64,000 nucleotides of DNA from an uncultured Bacillota bacterium (GCA_949297575.1 CASFTB010000008.1:21811-85810); one strand, 5' to 3'. Positions 26,714 to 35,938 are shown, counted from the stretch's first letter. Translations and numbers: made by a program. The notes: generated by a model not told the origin, from the letters alone.

Positions 26714-28249
26714 TTATTTTTCATTGCCGGTCGCCTCCGCGCGGGCGCGCAGCGGGGCGAGGTCTATCTTGTCTGCGTAGGGGGAGAGCAGCCGCAAGAG
26801 CTCCGCAGCGATGGTGCGGCAGCCGCCTTCCCGGTCGCTCTCGAAGTTTACGGGCACGATGGGCTCGTGCAGGCTCATGCGGATGAGCGCCCACCCGCTG
26901 CCGTGCGCGCCGTCGAAGTTGAGGCGCACGCCTTCATAGTTCTGCGGCGCAGGGGAAATCCCTTTCTCGTTCGCGACGGCAGCGCTCACGCCCTCGATGG
27001 CGACCTTTCCGCAGGCACGGAAATCTTTTTTGCCCTCTGCCGTGAAGGAGAGGCGCACTTCGACGGCCTCGCGCGGCTCGGGCAGATCGTCGATCAGGGC
27101 GGAAACATCTTTGCCCTCTTGCGCCAGCTGCGCGACGGAGACGAGGATGCGCGTCACCAGATAGGCGCCGTCGTCCAGAAAGTAATTCTCTTTGAGCGCC
27201 GCATGTCCGCTCGTCTCGATGGCGAGGGGCGCATATTCGCCCGCTTCGTTGAGCTCGACGGCCTTGTCGATGACGTTCCTGTAACCGCGCTTATAGCGGC
27301 AGTGCGTGCCGCCGCGGCTCTCGATGAACTTTGTCAGACCGTCCGAGGTGACGGAGTCCGTCACGATGGTGCCGGGCCGCTCGCGCAGGAGGATGGCGGA
27401 GATGAGCGCGATGAGGCGGTTGCGGTTGATCTCCTCGCCCTTCCCGTCCACGCAGCCCGCGCGGTCTACGTCCGTGTCGAAGATGATGCCGAAATCTGCG
27501 CCCGTCTCGCGCACGCGGTCGGAGATGCTCTTCATCGCTTTTTTGTCTTCGGGGTTGGGGATATGGTTGGGGAACCTGCCGTCCGGCTCGAGGAACTGGC
27601 TGCCCGAAACGTCCGCGCCCAGCGGCACGAGCACTTGCTCGGCATAGAAGCCGCCCGCGCCGTTGCCGGCGTCCACGACGATTTTCTTCCCTTCCAGAGG
27701 GCGCTCTTTGCCCGTCTTTTCGCGCACGAAGCGCACCAGCCCCGCGCTGTAGCGGCCTATGTAGCTCTCATCCCTGCGCGCACCGCTGCCCGTGCGCGCC
27801 CTGCCTTCGGCGGCGAGGGCGAGCAGGTCGTCGATGTCTTTGCCTTCCAGACCGCCCGCGGGGGTAAAGAATTTCAGTCCGTTTTTATTGTAGGGTAGGT
27901 GGCTGGCCGTGATCATGACGGACGCATCCGCCCCGATGTCCGCATCCTGCAGCAGCATGAACATGGAGGGAGTGGAGGACAGCCCCGTAAACAGTACGTC
28001 GCACCCGCTTTCGAGCGCCGTACGGATGCAGCATTCCGAGATGCGCTGCGCGGACAGCCGCGAATCGTGCCCGACGGCGAGGGTCGGCCTCTCCTTGCCC
28101 GTCCGCTCCGCGAGGCGGAGGCAGAACGCCTTGATGATGCCGGCGACGGCCTCGTCCGTGAGGTTGACGGGTTCGCCCTGTACGCCTTCGAGGGCGACGC
28201 CGCGCACGTCCGTGCCGCTTTTGAGCTCTTTCCAGTCCCGCAGTTCCAT
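26714..28249 (-). CDS. Phosphomannomutase/phosphoglucomutase family protein
   Basis: Interconverts hexose 1- and 6-phosphates in the cytoplasm, supplying sugar nucleotides or feeding glycolysis. 511 residues with four alpha-D-phosphohexomutase domains. The catalytic phosphoserine is S116 in MITASHLPYNKNG, the metal loop is FDTDVDRAG, and the sugar-binding loop is GEEINRNR. The C-terminal part ends with a phosphate-binding-like segment (GSGWALIRMSLHEP). It is the first gene of a unit with tkt. Whether mannose or glucose is preferred cannot be read from the motifs. Confidence 0.93.
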   Translation of the reverse strand: MELRDWKELKSGTDVRGVALEGVQGEPVNLTDEAVAGIIKAFCLRLAERTGKERPTLAVGHDSRLSAQRISECCIRTALESGCDVLFTGLSSTPSMFMLLQDADIGADASVMITASHLPYNKNGLKFFTPAGGLEGKDIDDLLALAAEGRARTGSGARRDESYIGRYSAGLVRFVREKTGKERPLEGKKIVVDAGNGAGGFYAEQVLVPLGADVSGSQFLEPDGRFPNHIPNPEDKKAMKSISDRVRETGADFGIIFDTDVDRAGCVDGKGEEINRNRLIALISAILLRERPGTIVTDSVTSDGLTKFIESRGGTHCRYKRGYRNVIDKAVELNEAGEYAPLAIETSGHAALKENYFLDDGAYLVTRILVSVAQLAQEGKDVSALIDDLPEPREAVEVRLSFTAEGKKDFRACGKVAIEGVSAAVANEKGISPAPQNYEGVRLNFDGAHGSGWALIRMSLHEPIVPVNFESDREGGCRTIAAELLRLLSPYADKIDLAPLRARAEATGNEK

Positions 28250-28278
28250 GCGATCCTCCCAAGTATTGCTTTTCTCCC

Positions 28279-28307
28279 ATTATAACGCAAAACGGGCTTT
28301 TTTTCAA
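28279..28307 (-). promoter_or_regulatory. Promoter of the phosphohexomutase-tkt unit
   Basis: Minus strand TTGAAA, 17-bp spacer, TATAAT, about 30 bases before the start codon, which has GGGAGG. Confidence 0.7.
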
Positions 28308-28409
28308 GTCAATTGTGTAAGCATTATTTTCTTTTTTTTGTCTGAATGTTCAGCAGAAATGTTTCCGTACGGACATTTCCTAAAAAAGATGCCGCGATTG
28401 TACATTGAG

Positions 28410-28438
28410 TTTACAAAACAGCGGGAATATGATATAAT
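28410..28438 (+). promoter_or_regulatory. Promoter of the tandem degV genes
   Basis: TTTACA, 17-bp spacer, TATAAT, 46 bases before the first degV start. It is divergent from the phosphohexomutase promoter. Confidence 0.8.
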
Positions 28439-28484
28439 ACAACAGAGCGTACGAGGCGCTCAATTTCCGATAACAGAGGACGAT

Positions 28485-29375
28485 ATGAACAAATTCATCG
28501 TGTCGACCGACTCCACGGCCGACCTCTATGCGGATTATATCCGCGCGCACGATGTCCGGCTCGCGCCGCTCACCTTCACCATCGAGAAGGACGGCGCCGT
28601 GACCGAATATCAGGACAACTTTACCGAATACGCGCAGTACGTCGATTTCTTCGCGCAGCTGCGCAGGAAGGCGACCGCGCATACCTCCATGCTCAACTAC
28701 GACGCCCATTACAGCCACTTTCTGAAGATGGCGGAGGAGGGCGCGGGAGACGTGCTGCACTTTACCATTTCCAGCGGCCTCGCTTCCACCATCAACGTGG
28801 CAAGGCAGGCGGCGGCGGACGTCAGAAAGCTGTACCCCGCCTTCAACCTCCGCGTCGTCGACTCGCTCGCGGCGACCATCGGGCAGGGCGAGCTCGTATA
28901 TGAGGCGGTGCGCCTGCGCGACGCGGGGAAGACGCTTGACGAGGCCTACGACGCCGTCAGCGCGCTGCCCCTGCATATCCAGTACGTGATCGCCGCGAAC
29001 GACCTGTTTTATCTGCAAAGGGGCGGCAGGGTCTCCGCCGCGGCGGCGCTGGTCGGCTCCGCGCTCGGCGTCAAGCCTATCCTTTCCTTTACGCAGGACG
29101 GAAAGCTCTCCGTCATCGACAAGGTGCGCGGCATGAAGAAGGTCTTTGCCTACGCCCTCGAAAAGATGGAAAAATTCAACCCCGTCGAGGAGGGGCGCGT
29201 CATCCACATCGTGCATACGGATGCGGAAAAGGACGCCGCAGAGCTCGCCGAAAAGATAGAAGAGCGCTGGCACTTCCGTCCCGAAGTCACCATTATGGGG
29301 CCCGTCATCGGGACGCACGTGGGGCCGGGCGCCGTCGCCGTCATCTGGAAGACGGCGGAGACCAGGCAGGACTGA
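28485..29375 (+). CDS. DegV family fatty-acid-binding protein, copy 1
   Basis: 296 residues starting MNKFIVSTDSTADLY. DegV proteins bind a fatty acid between two domains; in Firmicutes the FakB members present it to the kinase FakA. Family marks seen here: the N-terminal STDSTADL, HTSMLNYDAHY, DSLAATIGQG, the FYLQRGGRVSAAAALVG loop, and the end GPVIGTHVGPGAVAVIW. The ATG at 28485 is preferred over upstream starts because AGAGGA precedes it and the family begins here. It is 10 bases from its paralogue. No fakA in the window, so the ligand and partner are unknown. Confidence 0.92.
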   Translation: MNKFIVSTDSTADLYADYIRAHDVRLAPLTFTIEKDGAVTEYQDNFTEYAQYVDFFAQLRRKATAHTSMLNYDAHYSHFLKMAEEGAGDVLHFTISSGLASTINVARQAAADVRKLYPAFNLRVVDSLAATIGQGELVYEAVRLRDAGKTLDEAYDAVSALPLHIQYVIAANDLFYLQRGGRVSAAAALVGSALGVKPILSFTQDGKLSVIDKVRGMKKVFAYALEKMEKFNPVEEGRVIHIVHTDAEKDAAELAEKIEERWHFRPEVTIMGPVIGTHVGPGAVAVIWKTAETRQD

Positions 29376-29385
29376 GGAGGTACAC

Positions 29386-30279
29386 ATGAAAGAGTTTATC
29401 ATCTCCTCCGATTCCACCTGTGACCTGTACAGCGACTACATCGCGGAGCACGACCTTCGCGTCGTGCCGCTGCACTATACCATGGAAGAGAACGGCGTCC
29501 TCACCGAAGGCGTCGACGCGTTCACCGAATACGGGCAGTACATCGACTTCTACAAAAAGCTGCGCGCTGGCGGCTTTTCCCGCACGTCCATGCTCAATTA
29601 TGACGCGCATTACAGGCATTTTGAAGCACTGGCAAAGGAAGGGGCGGAGGAAGTGATCCACGTCTCCCTCTCGGGCGGGCTTTCGCCTACGGCGAACGTG
29701 GCTGCGCAGGCGGCGAAGGACATCGGCGAAAAGTACCCTTCCTGCAAGATCTATCCCGTCGATTCGCTCGCGGCGACCATCGGGCAGGGCGCGCTCGTGC
29801 GCGAGGCGGTGCGCCTGCGCGGGGAGGGCAAGGGCGCGGCGGAGACCGCGCGCGCCATCGCGGACATGCCCCTGCATATCCAATACGCCATCATCGCCAA
29901 CGACCTGTACTATCTCAAGCGGGGCGGCAGGGTCTCCGCCGTCGCCGCGGCGGCGGGCACGCTGCTCGGCATCAAGCCCGTGCTCTCCTTCACGCGGGAG
30001 GGTAAGCTCACCGTCCTGAATAAGTGCAGGGGGATCAAGAAGGCCTTTGCCGGCGCCCTCGCCAAGATGGAGAAGATCAACCCCGTCGAAGAGGGCCGCA
30101 TGATCCGCATCGTGCATACCGACAACGAGAAGGACGCCACAGAACTCGCAGACATGGTAGAGGCGCGCTGGCATTTCCGTCCCGAGATCTCCGTCATGGG
30201 GCCGGTCATCGGCTCGCACGTGGGGCCGGGCGCCGTCGCCGTCATCTGGCTGACGAAGGAGCTGCGCAGCGACGGCTGA
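29386..30279 (+). CDS. DegV family fatty-acid-binding protein, copy 2
   Basis: 297 residues, clearly a tandem duplicate of the preceding gene: SSDSTCDLYSDYIAEHDL, RTSMLNYDAHY, DSLAATIGQGALV, YLKRGGRVSAVAAA, and GPVIGSHVGPGAVAVIW. GGAGG sits in the 10-base spacer, so the two are co-translated from one mRNA. Two copies may differ in fatty-acid chain preference, as FakB1 and FakB2 do in Staphylococcus; that is inference. The nearest downstream structure is the inverted repeat before proS. Confidence 0.92.
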   Translation: MKEFIISSDSTCDLYSDYIAEHDLRVVPLHYTMEENGVLTEGVDAFTEYGQYIDFYKKLRAGGFSRTSMLNYDAHYRHFEALAKEGAEEVIHVSLSGGLSPTANVAAQAAKDIGEKYPSCKIYPVDSLAATIGQGALVREAVRLRGEGKGAAETARAIADMPLHIQYAIIANDLYYLKRGGRVSAVAAAAGTLLGIKPVLSFTREGKLTVLNKCRGIKKAFAGALAKMEKINPVEEGRMIRIVHTDNEKDATELADMVEARWHFRPEISVMGPVIGSHVGPGAVAVIWLTKELRSDG

Positions 30280-30306
30280 AAAAAACGTAAAAGGGCGCAA
30301 AATATA

Positions 30307-30357
30307 TTGTCTTAATCGCAAAAATATGGTATACTTTCAGGAGGTACCATATTTTTG
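30307..30357 (+). promoter_or_regulatory. proS promoter overlapped by a 13-bp perfect inverted repeat
   Basis: TTGTCT (30307-30312), 17-bp spacer, TATACT (30330-30335). CAAAAATATGGTA (30319-30331) and TACCATATTTTTG (30345-30357) are perfect inverted arms around a 13-base loop and bracket the -10 and start site. As RNA read through from degV the same repeat could form a hairpin ending in a U-rich stretch, so it might instead be the degV terminator. Confidence 0.7.
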
Positions 30358-30404
30358 TTTTATCGTGCGTAAGCCGCCGCAGGGCGCCGCACGCAGGAGG
30401 GGTC

Positions 30405-31838
30405 ATGGCAAAAGAAAAGGATCAGTTCGTCAACCAGATCGCGGATATCGAGACCGATTTCCCGCGGTGGTACACGGACGTCGTCATCAAGACGAAGCTC
30501 GTCGATTACGGCCCGGTCAAGGGCACGATGGTCATCCGCCCGTACGGGTATGCGATCTGGGAAAACATCCAGCACGAGCTGGATAAGCGCTTCAAGGCGA
30601 CGGGGCATCAGAACGCCTATTTCCCGCTGCTCATCCCGTACAGCTTCATGACGCGCGAAGCGGAGCACGTCGAAGGGTTTGCGCCCGAAGTCGCGGTCGT
30701 CACCGTCGGCGGCGGCGAGACGCTTGCCGAGCCCCTCGTCATTCGCCCCACGAGCGAGACCGTCTTCGGAGAAATGTATTCCAAGTGGCTGCAATCGTAC
30801 CGCGATCTGCCCATCCTCATCAACCAGTGGGCAAACGTCGTGCGGTGGGAAAAGACCACGCGCCCCTTCCTGCGCACCAGCGAGTTTTTATGGCAGGAGG
30901 GGCACACCGCCCACGCCACCGAGGAAGAGGCGATGGAGGAGACCATGAAGATGCTCGGCGTCTACAAAGAGTTCGCCGAGACCTGCCTCGCCATCCCCGT
31001 GTTTACGGGCAGGAAGACGGAGAAGGAAAAATTTGCGGGCGCCGTGGCGACCTTCGGCATGGAGGCGATGATGCACGACGGCAAGAGCCTGCAGGCGGGC
31101 ACTTCGCATTATCTGGGGCAAAACTTCGCAAAGGCGTTCAATATTCAGTTCCTCGACAAAGACGGCACGCACAAGTATGCCTACACTTCCTCCTGGGGGG
31201 TGTCTACGCGCCTCATCGGTGCGCTCATCATGTCGCACGGCGACGCGCGCGGGCTGATCCTGCCGCCCGTCGTGGCGCCCGTACAGGCGATCCTCGTGCC
31301 CATCGCGGCGAAAAAGGAGGGCGTCCTCGACGCCGTCGCCGCGCTGAAGAGCAAGCTCGTCGCCGCGGGGATCCGCGCCGAGTCCGATCTCACAGACAAC
31401 AGCCCCGGATGGAAGTTCAACGAGTGGGAGATGAAGGGCGTGCCCCTGCGCATCGAGCTCGGCCCGCGCGACATCGAGGCCGGCAAGATGGTGCTCGTCC
31501 GCCGCGATACGCATGAAAAGGTGGAAGCGCCCCTCGAGAACGCCGCCGAAACGGTGCAAAAGCTGCTCGCGGAGATCCAGTCCGATTTGCTGGAAACGGC
31601 GAAAAAGCGCAAGGAAGCGCGCGTCGTGACCGCAGAGAGCGTGGAAGAGCTGCTCAAAGGCGTCGAGGGCGGGAATTTCGTCAAGGCGGGCTGGTGCGGC
31701 TGCCGTGAATGCGAAGACAAGATCAAGGAACAGACGGCAGCCAGCGCGCGCGTGATCGTCGAGGACGAACACGCCGAAAAATGCGCCTGCTGCGGCAGGC
31801 CCGCAAAGCACGTCGTGCTCTTTGCAAGGGCCTATTGA
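30405..31838 (+). CDS. proS: Proline-tRNA ligase, short (type 3, eukaryote/archaea-like) form
   Basis: Charges tRNA-Pro. At 477 residues it lacks the editing insertion of the long bacterial form and instead resembles the ProS type 3 class. Class II motifs are visible: RPYGYAIWENIQ, the motif 2 region RWEKTTRPFLRTSEFLWQEGHTAH (split across the loop), and motif 3 with STRLIGALIMSHGD. The C-terminal zinc-like domain has CGCRECEDK and CACCGRPAKH. The 5' leader is too short for a T-box. AGGAGG precedes the ATG. Confidence 0.96.
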   Translation: MAKEKDQFVNQIADIETDFPRWYTDVVIKTKLVDYGPVKGTMVIRPYGYAIWENIQHELDKRFKATGHQNAYFPLLIPYSFMTREAEHVEGFAPEVAVVTVGGGETLAEPLVIRPTSETVFGEMYSKWLQSYRDLPILINQWANVVRWEKTTRPFLRTSEFLWQEGHTAHATEEEAMEETMKMLGVYKEFAETCLAIPVFTGRKTEKEKFAGAVATFGMEAMMHDGKSLQAGTSHYLGQNFAKAFNIQFLDKDGTHKYAYTSSWGVSTRLIGALIMSHGDARGLILPPVVAPVQAILVPIAAKKEGVLDAVAALKSKLVAAGIRAESDLTDNSPGWKFNEWEMKGVPLRIELGPRDIEAGKMVLVRRDTHEKVEAPLENAAETVQKLLAEIQSDLLETAKKRKEARVVTAESVEELLKGVEGGNFVKAGWCGCRECEDKIKEQTAASARVIVEDEHAEKCACCGRPAKHVVLFARAY

Positions 31839-31907
31839 TGCAGCGCGATCGTGCTATAAAGACCGCCGCGGGATCGCCGTGAGCAGAGCGGAACTTCTTC
31901 GCGACGG

Positions 31908-31953
31908 AAAAAAGACCCGACGTTCGCCGGATGGCGCTGCGCCGGGTCTTTTT
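31908..31953. terminator. Terminator after proS
   Basis: AAAAAGACCCG pairs with CGGGTCTTTTT around a GC-rich loop that can fold further. It lies 70 bases after the stop and the symmetric A/T runs could serve both strands. Confidence 0.8.
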
Positions 31954-32066
31954 CTGCCCTGCCGCCCGACGTCCTCTTGAAGGAGGCTGCAGAGGGCCTG
32001 TGCATCTTACGAAAAGAGGAGCGCGCAGGCAGAGCCGCTCCGCGAAGAGGCGAAATTGATTTCGGC

Positions 32067-32100
32067 AAAAAAATTGCCCCGCAGGATATTCCTGCGGGGC
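32067..32100 (-). terminator. Terminator of the large acidic lipoprotein gene
   Basis: Minus strand: GCCCCGCAGGA, ATA loop, TCCTGCGGGGC, AA, then seven T. Twenty bases after the stop codon. Confidence 0.92.
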
Positions 32101-32120
32101 TTTCTCCGTATCACGGAGGT

Positions 32121-35100
32121 TTACTTGTTTTCTTCGAAGCTATCGTCGCTCGCCTCGGTGCTTTCGGGGGCTGCGTCCTCCTGTGCTTCGGCAGGGGAGG
32201 CTTCCTCCGCCTTCTCCTCGGCGGGTTCCTCTTCTACTTTGTAGATGTCCTCTTCGGAGATCTCGTCTTCTTCGGGGAGAACGTCGTCCGAGTTTTCGTC
32301 GCGTTCCGCTTCTTCGAGGCGGAGCTTGCGGATATAGCGCTTGCGCTTGTTGTCGTAGGTCGGCTTGACGGCGGCAGGCTTTTTGCTGCGCAGGTTGGCG
32401 ACCAGCGTCCTGACGAGGAGCGCGAGCAGCGTGAGGATGAGCACGACCGCGAGCACGATGGAGGAGGCGAGCAGCGCCACGTTGTACGTGCTGCCGGACT
32501 CGTCTTCGTCCTCATCGCTGTCACTGCTCGTGCCGGCGGAGGCGACGGACTTTTCGCTGACGCCGAAGTTTACGACCGTATCATAATAAATGCGTCCGGT
32601 GGTCTCGGCGTTGTCGTTGTTGAACAGCATGTAGGTGATCTCGTTCTCGTACGTGCTGCCGTCGTAGTCCGCGTAAGGGTCGGTCACGTCTTCGTCCGCA
32701 TTGTCCTTGTCGAAGGGGACATAATCGTTGTCGTCATAGAGGGAGTAGCGGTAGAGGATGAGCTTGCGGCCGTCGCTGCCTGCCATGAAGGAGGAGGGAT
32801 CTTCCTCGTATGCCTCGATCATCGCATCCGCGTCGGCGTAACCGGCTGCCAGCGCATAATCTTCCGTCTTTTCGTCGACGATGCTGCCGAAGGTGGTCGC
32901 ATCGAGGCTGCCGTAGTTGACGATGTCGAAGGCGACGAAGGTGTTCGCTGCGTTGGTCGTCTCGCCGTCGCGGCTGCCCGACCAGACTTCCAGGCGGTAA
33001 TTCTTGTTCTCGTTGCCCGTCGCGATGAAGAAGCGCACGTAGACCGTCTTGACGGAATTCGTATCGTTCGTCACCGTCTGGGAGAGCGCCTGCTCTTCGG
33101 AAGCCTGCTGCAGCACCGCGCCCTCGAGGTCGACGCCGGCTGCGGTGAAGTCTTTGACTTCGACCGAATATTCATCGGCGTCTTCGTCATAGTTCCTGAA
33201 GTAGCTGTCGTTGTGGAAGTAGTAGACGATCTCGCCGTCAGAATCGATGTAGTTCTTGTCGTCGTCCTGCTCGTAGTTGGCGAGGTTCGCGTAGTAAGCG
33301 CCGTCCTCATGCTGCCGCGTCGTCGACCACAGGCCGTTGTCCTGCAAATAGAACAGGATGTTCGCGCGGGGGCTGAACGCGGTGTCTTCGGGGTCCATGT
33401 TGACGACGTTGCCGTCCTCGTCATAGCGGTAGGAGACGCCCGTGCCGTAGTAGAGGGGATCGGTGTAGTTCTTTTCGCCGAAGTCTGCGGCGGCCGTGTC
33501 GATGAGGTACACGTTAGCCGTGGCTTTCGGGCTGAGGATGACGCGCACCGCCACGACGGTGTAGGCGGAGGAAGCGATGGTGCTGCCGCTCTCCGAGAAG
33601 AAGCCGTATGCCTGCTCGACGGTGTTGGCGATGAGCAGCGGCTGCGTGCAGGCAGAACCGAAGATCTCCGTCCAGAGCTCGTCTGTGAGGACAGTCGCCG
33701 TAGGAGCGATGACTTTTACCCACGCGAGGTCATCGGTATAATTGTCGATATGATCTCTGTTGAGCAGGCCTGCGGTCTTGACCTGGTTGATGCCGTTTCT
33801 GTCGATGCCGTTCGCGGTGTCCGCTTCGCTGTTTTCCAGCATCTGGCCGCCGACATAGGTGCTGCCGCCGAAGGCGCCCGTATAGCTGCGCAGATCGGCA
33901 AGGTCGGTTTCGATCTTGTCCTGATCCATGTAGCCGGGCTCGTCGAAGGCGCTGGTCACCTCGTCCTCGCCGCCGGTCAGGGATACTTCCACCGCATAGG
34001 TGCCCGTCGTCTTGACGGAGAAATCTTCCTCGCTCACTTTCGAATAGCCGAAGCCCGTGAAGGCCGCATAGCCGGGAGCATAGGAGGAGAGGGTCGTGCC
34101 GCTGATGGTGGTGGGCCCGAAGGAGAATTCGAGGGAGAAGCTCAGATCGTCCGTCTCCGTCGTGTTGGAAACGAAGAAGTAGCAGCGCTGCCAGCCGTCG
34201 AAGATGTCCGCATAGTTGTCGGAATCGATCTTCTTGCTATCGTCCACGAGGTCGGTGGTCGCCAGCGTCGAGGTGTCGATCGCGCCGATGACCGTCTCGT
34301 TCTCGCCTTCGATGAGCGTCACGGTCGCGCCCGTGCCGCCCTGCAGGTCAGAGGTCTTCATCCAGAAGGAGAAGAACATGTACTCGCCCGCGTCGAGGGT
34401 GAAGATATCCTTGCCGTCGGCCGCTTCCATCTTTGCGGTGTAGGGGGCGCCGAGGGAGCTGTAGAGCACGAGCACGTCGCCGCCCGCGAAGGGGAGGGGA
34501 TAGGTGCTCTCTTCCGTGCCGAGGAATTTGGCGAAGCCGTCCAGGAACGCCTGCGTGTAGTCGTTTGCCTCCGTCAGGTAAGACGCGCTCTTCATGCCCG
34601 ACCTTCTGATGTCGCTGTCCTTGTTGGCGGTGAGGGTGCTGCCGTCGGAGAGGTAGCTCTCGACGGTGTTGCCGCGGGAGTCCACCGTGTCGGCGGGGGC
34701 GGATACGGTGACGTCGCTCCCGACGTTCAGGCCGGTCAGCGCGGCGCCGTTGAGGTCAAGCGCATAGGTGTCGCCGTTGGAGGCGTCCACCTTCATCCAG
34801 TCGCTGCCGTAGGAGAGGTCGAGGCTGTACTTGTTGCCGACGTTTGCGGTCTGCGTGTCGTACTCCGCGCTCGTCATGACCTCATATTCGAGGTCGTCGA
34901 AGAAGGCATAGCCCTGTACATATTCATAGTAGCTGGTGGAGTTGCCCTCCGTCTGCATGCCCAGGCCGAGCACGACGGAGAAGGTCGTGGACGCATATTC
35001 GGATGCGCGCACGAAGAAGGTGTACTGCTGCCAGCCGTTGTTGTCGGTGACGTCTTTGGTATCGATGTTGCGCACGATCAGGGGATCCTGTTCGCTGCCG

Positions 35101-35879
35101 CCCACCGTGTTCGTGATGCGGATAAAGGCGCCGCGGTTGCCGTCTACGGCGTTGCCGTCGTTGAAGGTGAGGTTCGCGGTCTTGACCCACACGGAGACCT
35201 TGGCGGCCGTGCCGGCCGCGAGGGTGATGGTCTGCGAGGTGTAGCGCGCCGCCGTACCCATATTGCTGGTGCGGTAGTTGTGCAGCATGATCACGTGCGT
35301 GCCGTTCTCCTCGTCGAGCTCCGTAACATTGTCCGCGCCCGACCAATGGGTGCCGGGGTTGAGGGCCTCGGAGGCTTCCTTTACGGCTTCGTCCGCGGGG
35401 TCGTCATCCTCGTTTTCGACGGCAGCTTTGGCGATGTCCCAACCGGGCACGTCGTACTCGTCGTCCATGTCGGTGTAGTACTCGGCGTCTTCGGGGATGT
35501 CCTCGTCTTCCATCTCGTCGTATTCGACGAACTCCTGATAGTCGTCCCAAAGTTCGCTCCAGTTGAAGGAGGTGTCCACGATGCCGGACCGCGCGACGGA
35601 GGAGCTGGCGGATACGCCGCTCGCATTGCTGTCGGCAGAGCTCGTCCAGCTTTCGGCGGTCGCGATGCGGTAAGAACCGTCGTTGTCGTCGAAGTATTCG
35701 AAATCGCCGTTCGCAAATGTCTGCGTGTCCGTTCTCGTGGTCGTGGAATCCGAATCGTCGTCATCGTCGTCGCCGCCGGAGCACGCCGTCAGCAGGAATG
35801 CCGAAGACGCGATCAGCATGACGAACGCGAGCAGCCAGGTCACGAACCTCAGTTTTTTCGTTTGCTTCATTTTAGCCAT
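32121..35879 (-). CDS. Giant acidic surface lipoprotein with C-terminal TM helix and charged tail
   Basis: 1252 residues. The ATG at 35879 is preferred over a GTG three codons earlier because AAAGGTG is then well spaced. The signal peptide ends with lipobox LLTAC, then an Asp-rich linker. The extracellular region is very rich in Asp, Ala, Ser, Thr and Tyr. Segments such as YTSQTITLAAGTAAKVSVWV and NGWQQYTFFVRAS recur in related form (MFFSFWMKTSDL; GWQRCYFFVSNT), the look of repeated jelly-roll carbohydrate-binding domains. One TM helix (about 1132-1155) is followed by a basic stretch and a Glu-rich about 97-residue tail. No catalytic motif seen. It is monocistronic. Confidence 0.8.
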   Translation of the reverse strand: MAKMKQTKKLRFVTWLLAFVMLIASSAFLLTACSGGDDDDDDSDSTTTRTDTQTFANGDFEYFDDNDGSYRIATAESWTSSADSNASGVSASSSVARSGIVDTSFNWSELWDDYQEFVEYDEMEDEDIPEDAEYYTDMDDEYDVPGWDIAKAAVENEDDDPADEAVKEASEALNPGTHWSGADNVTELDEENGTHVIMLHNYRTSNMGTAARYTSQTITLAAGTAAKVSVWVKTANLTFNDGNAVDGNRGAFIRITNTVGGSEQDPLIVRNIDTKDVTDNNGWQQYTFFVRASEYASTTFSVVLGLGMQTEGNSTSYYEYVQGYAFFDDLEYEVMTSAEYDTQTANVGNKYSLDLSYGSDWMKVDASNGDTYALDLNGAALTGLNVGSDVTVSAPADTVDSRGNTVESYLSDGSTLTANKDSDIRRSGMKSASYLTEANDYTQAFLDGFAKFLGTEESTYPLPFAGGDVLVLYSSLGAPYTAKMEAADGKDIFTLDAGEYMFFSFWMKTSDLQGGTGATVTLIEGENETVIGAIDTSTLATTDLVDDSKKIDSDNYADIFDGWQRCYFFVSNTTETDDLSFSLEFSFGPTTISGTTLSSYAPGYAAFTGFGYSKVSEEDFSVKTTGTYAVEVSLTGGEDEVTSAFDEPGYMDQDKIETDLADLRSYTGAFGGSTYVGGQMLENSEADTANGIDRNGINQVKTAGLLNRDHIDNYTDDLAWVKVIAPTATVLTDELWTEIFGSACTQPLLIANTVEQAYGFFSESGSTIASSAYTVVAVRVILSPKATANVYLIDTAAADFGEKNYTDPLYYGTGVSYRYDEDGNVVNMDPEDTAFSPRANILFYLQDNGLWSTTRQHEDGAYYANLANYEQDDDKNYIDSDGEIVYYFHNDSYFRNYDEDADEYSVEVKDFTAAGVDLEGAVLQQASEEQALSQTVTNDTNSVKTVYVRFFIATGNENKNYRLEVWSGSRDGETTNAANTFVAFDIVNYGSLDATTFGSIVDEKTEDYALAAGYADADAMIEAYEEDPSSFMAGSDGRKLILYRYSLYDDNDYVPFDKDNADEDVTDPYADYDGSTYENEITYMLFNNDNAETTGRIYYDTVVNFGVSEKSVASAGTSSDSDEDEDESGSTYNVALLASSIVLAVVLILTLLALLVRTLVANLRSKKPAAVKPTYDNKRKRYIRKLRLEEAERDENSDDVLPEEDEISEEDIYKVEEEPAEEKAEEASPAEAQEDAAPESTEASDDSFEENK

Positions 35880-35894
35880 AGAAAACACCTTTTG

Positions 35895-35910
35895 ACTGCA
35901 ACATTGCAGT
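35895..35910. other. Palindrome in the leader of the large lipoprotein gene
   Basis: ACTGCAA-CA-TTGCAGT, 7-bp perfect arms, between promoter and start codon. Operator candidate or leader hairpin. Confidence 0.55.
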
Positions 35911-35938
35911 TTGTAAAATTTTGAAATCGTACTATCCT

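Noticed and set aside
24680..27898. A 1072-codon plus-strand frame
   Set aside because: Antisense to transketolase and the phosphohexomutase, both of which have clear catalytic motifs.
30342..30404. T-box riboswitch before proS
   Set aside because: The leader is only about 60 bases, with no T-box sequence and no terminator/antiterminator pair.
31832..32068. A 78-codon minus-strand ORF in the gap between proS and the large lipoprotein
   Set aside because: It crosses the proS terminator, has low-complexity basic composition and no good RBS.
31977..35924. A 1315-codon plus-strand frame
   Set aside because: Antisense to the large lipoprotein; it lacks a plausible start context and includes that gene's terminator and promoter.
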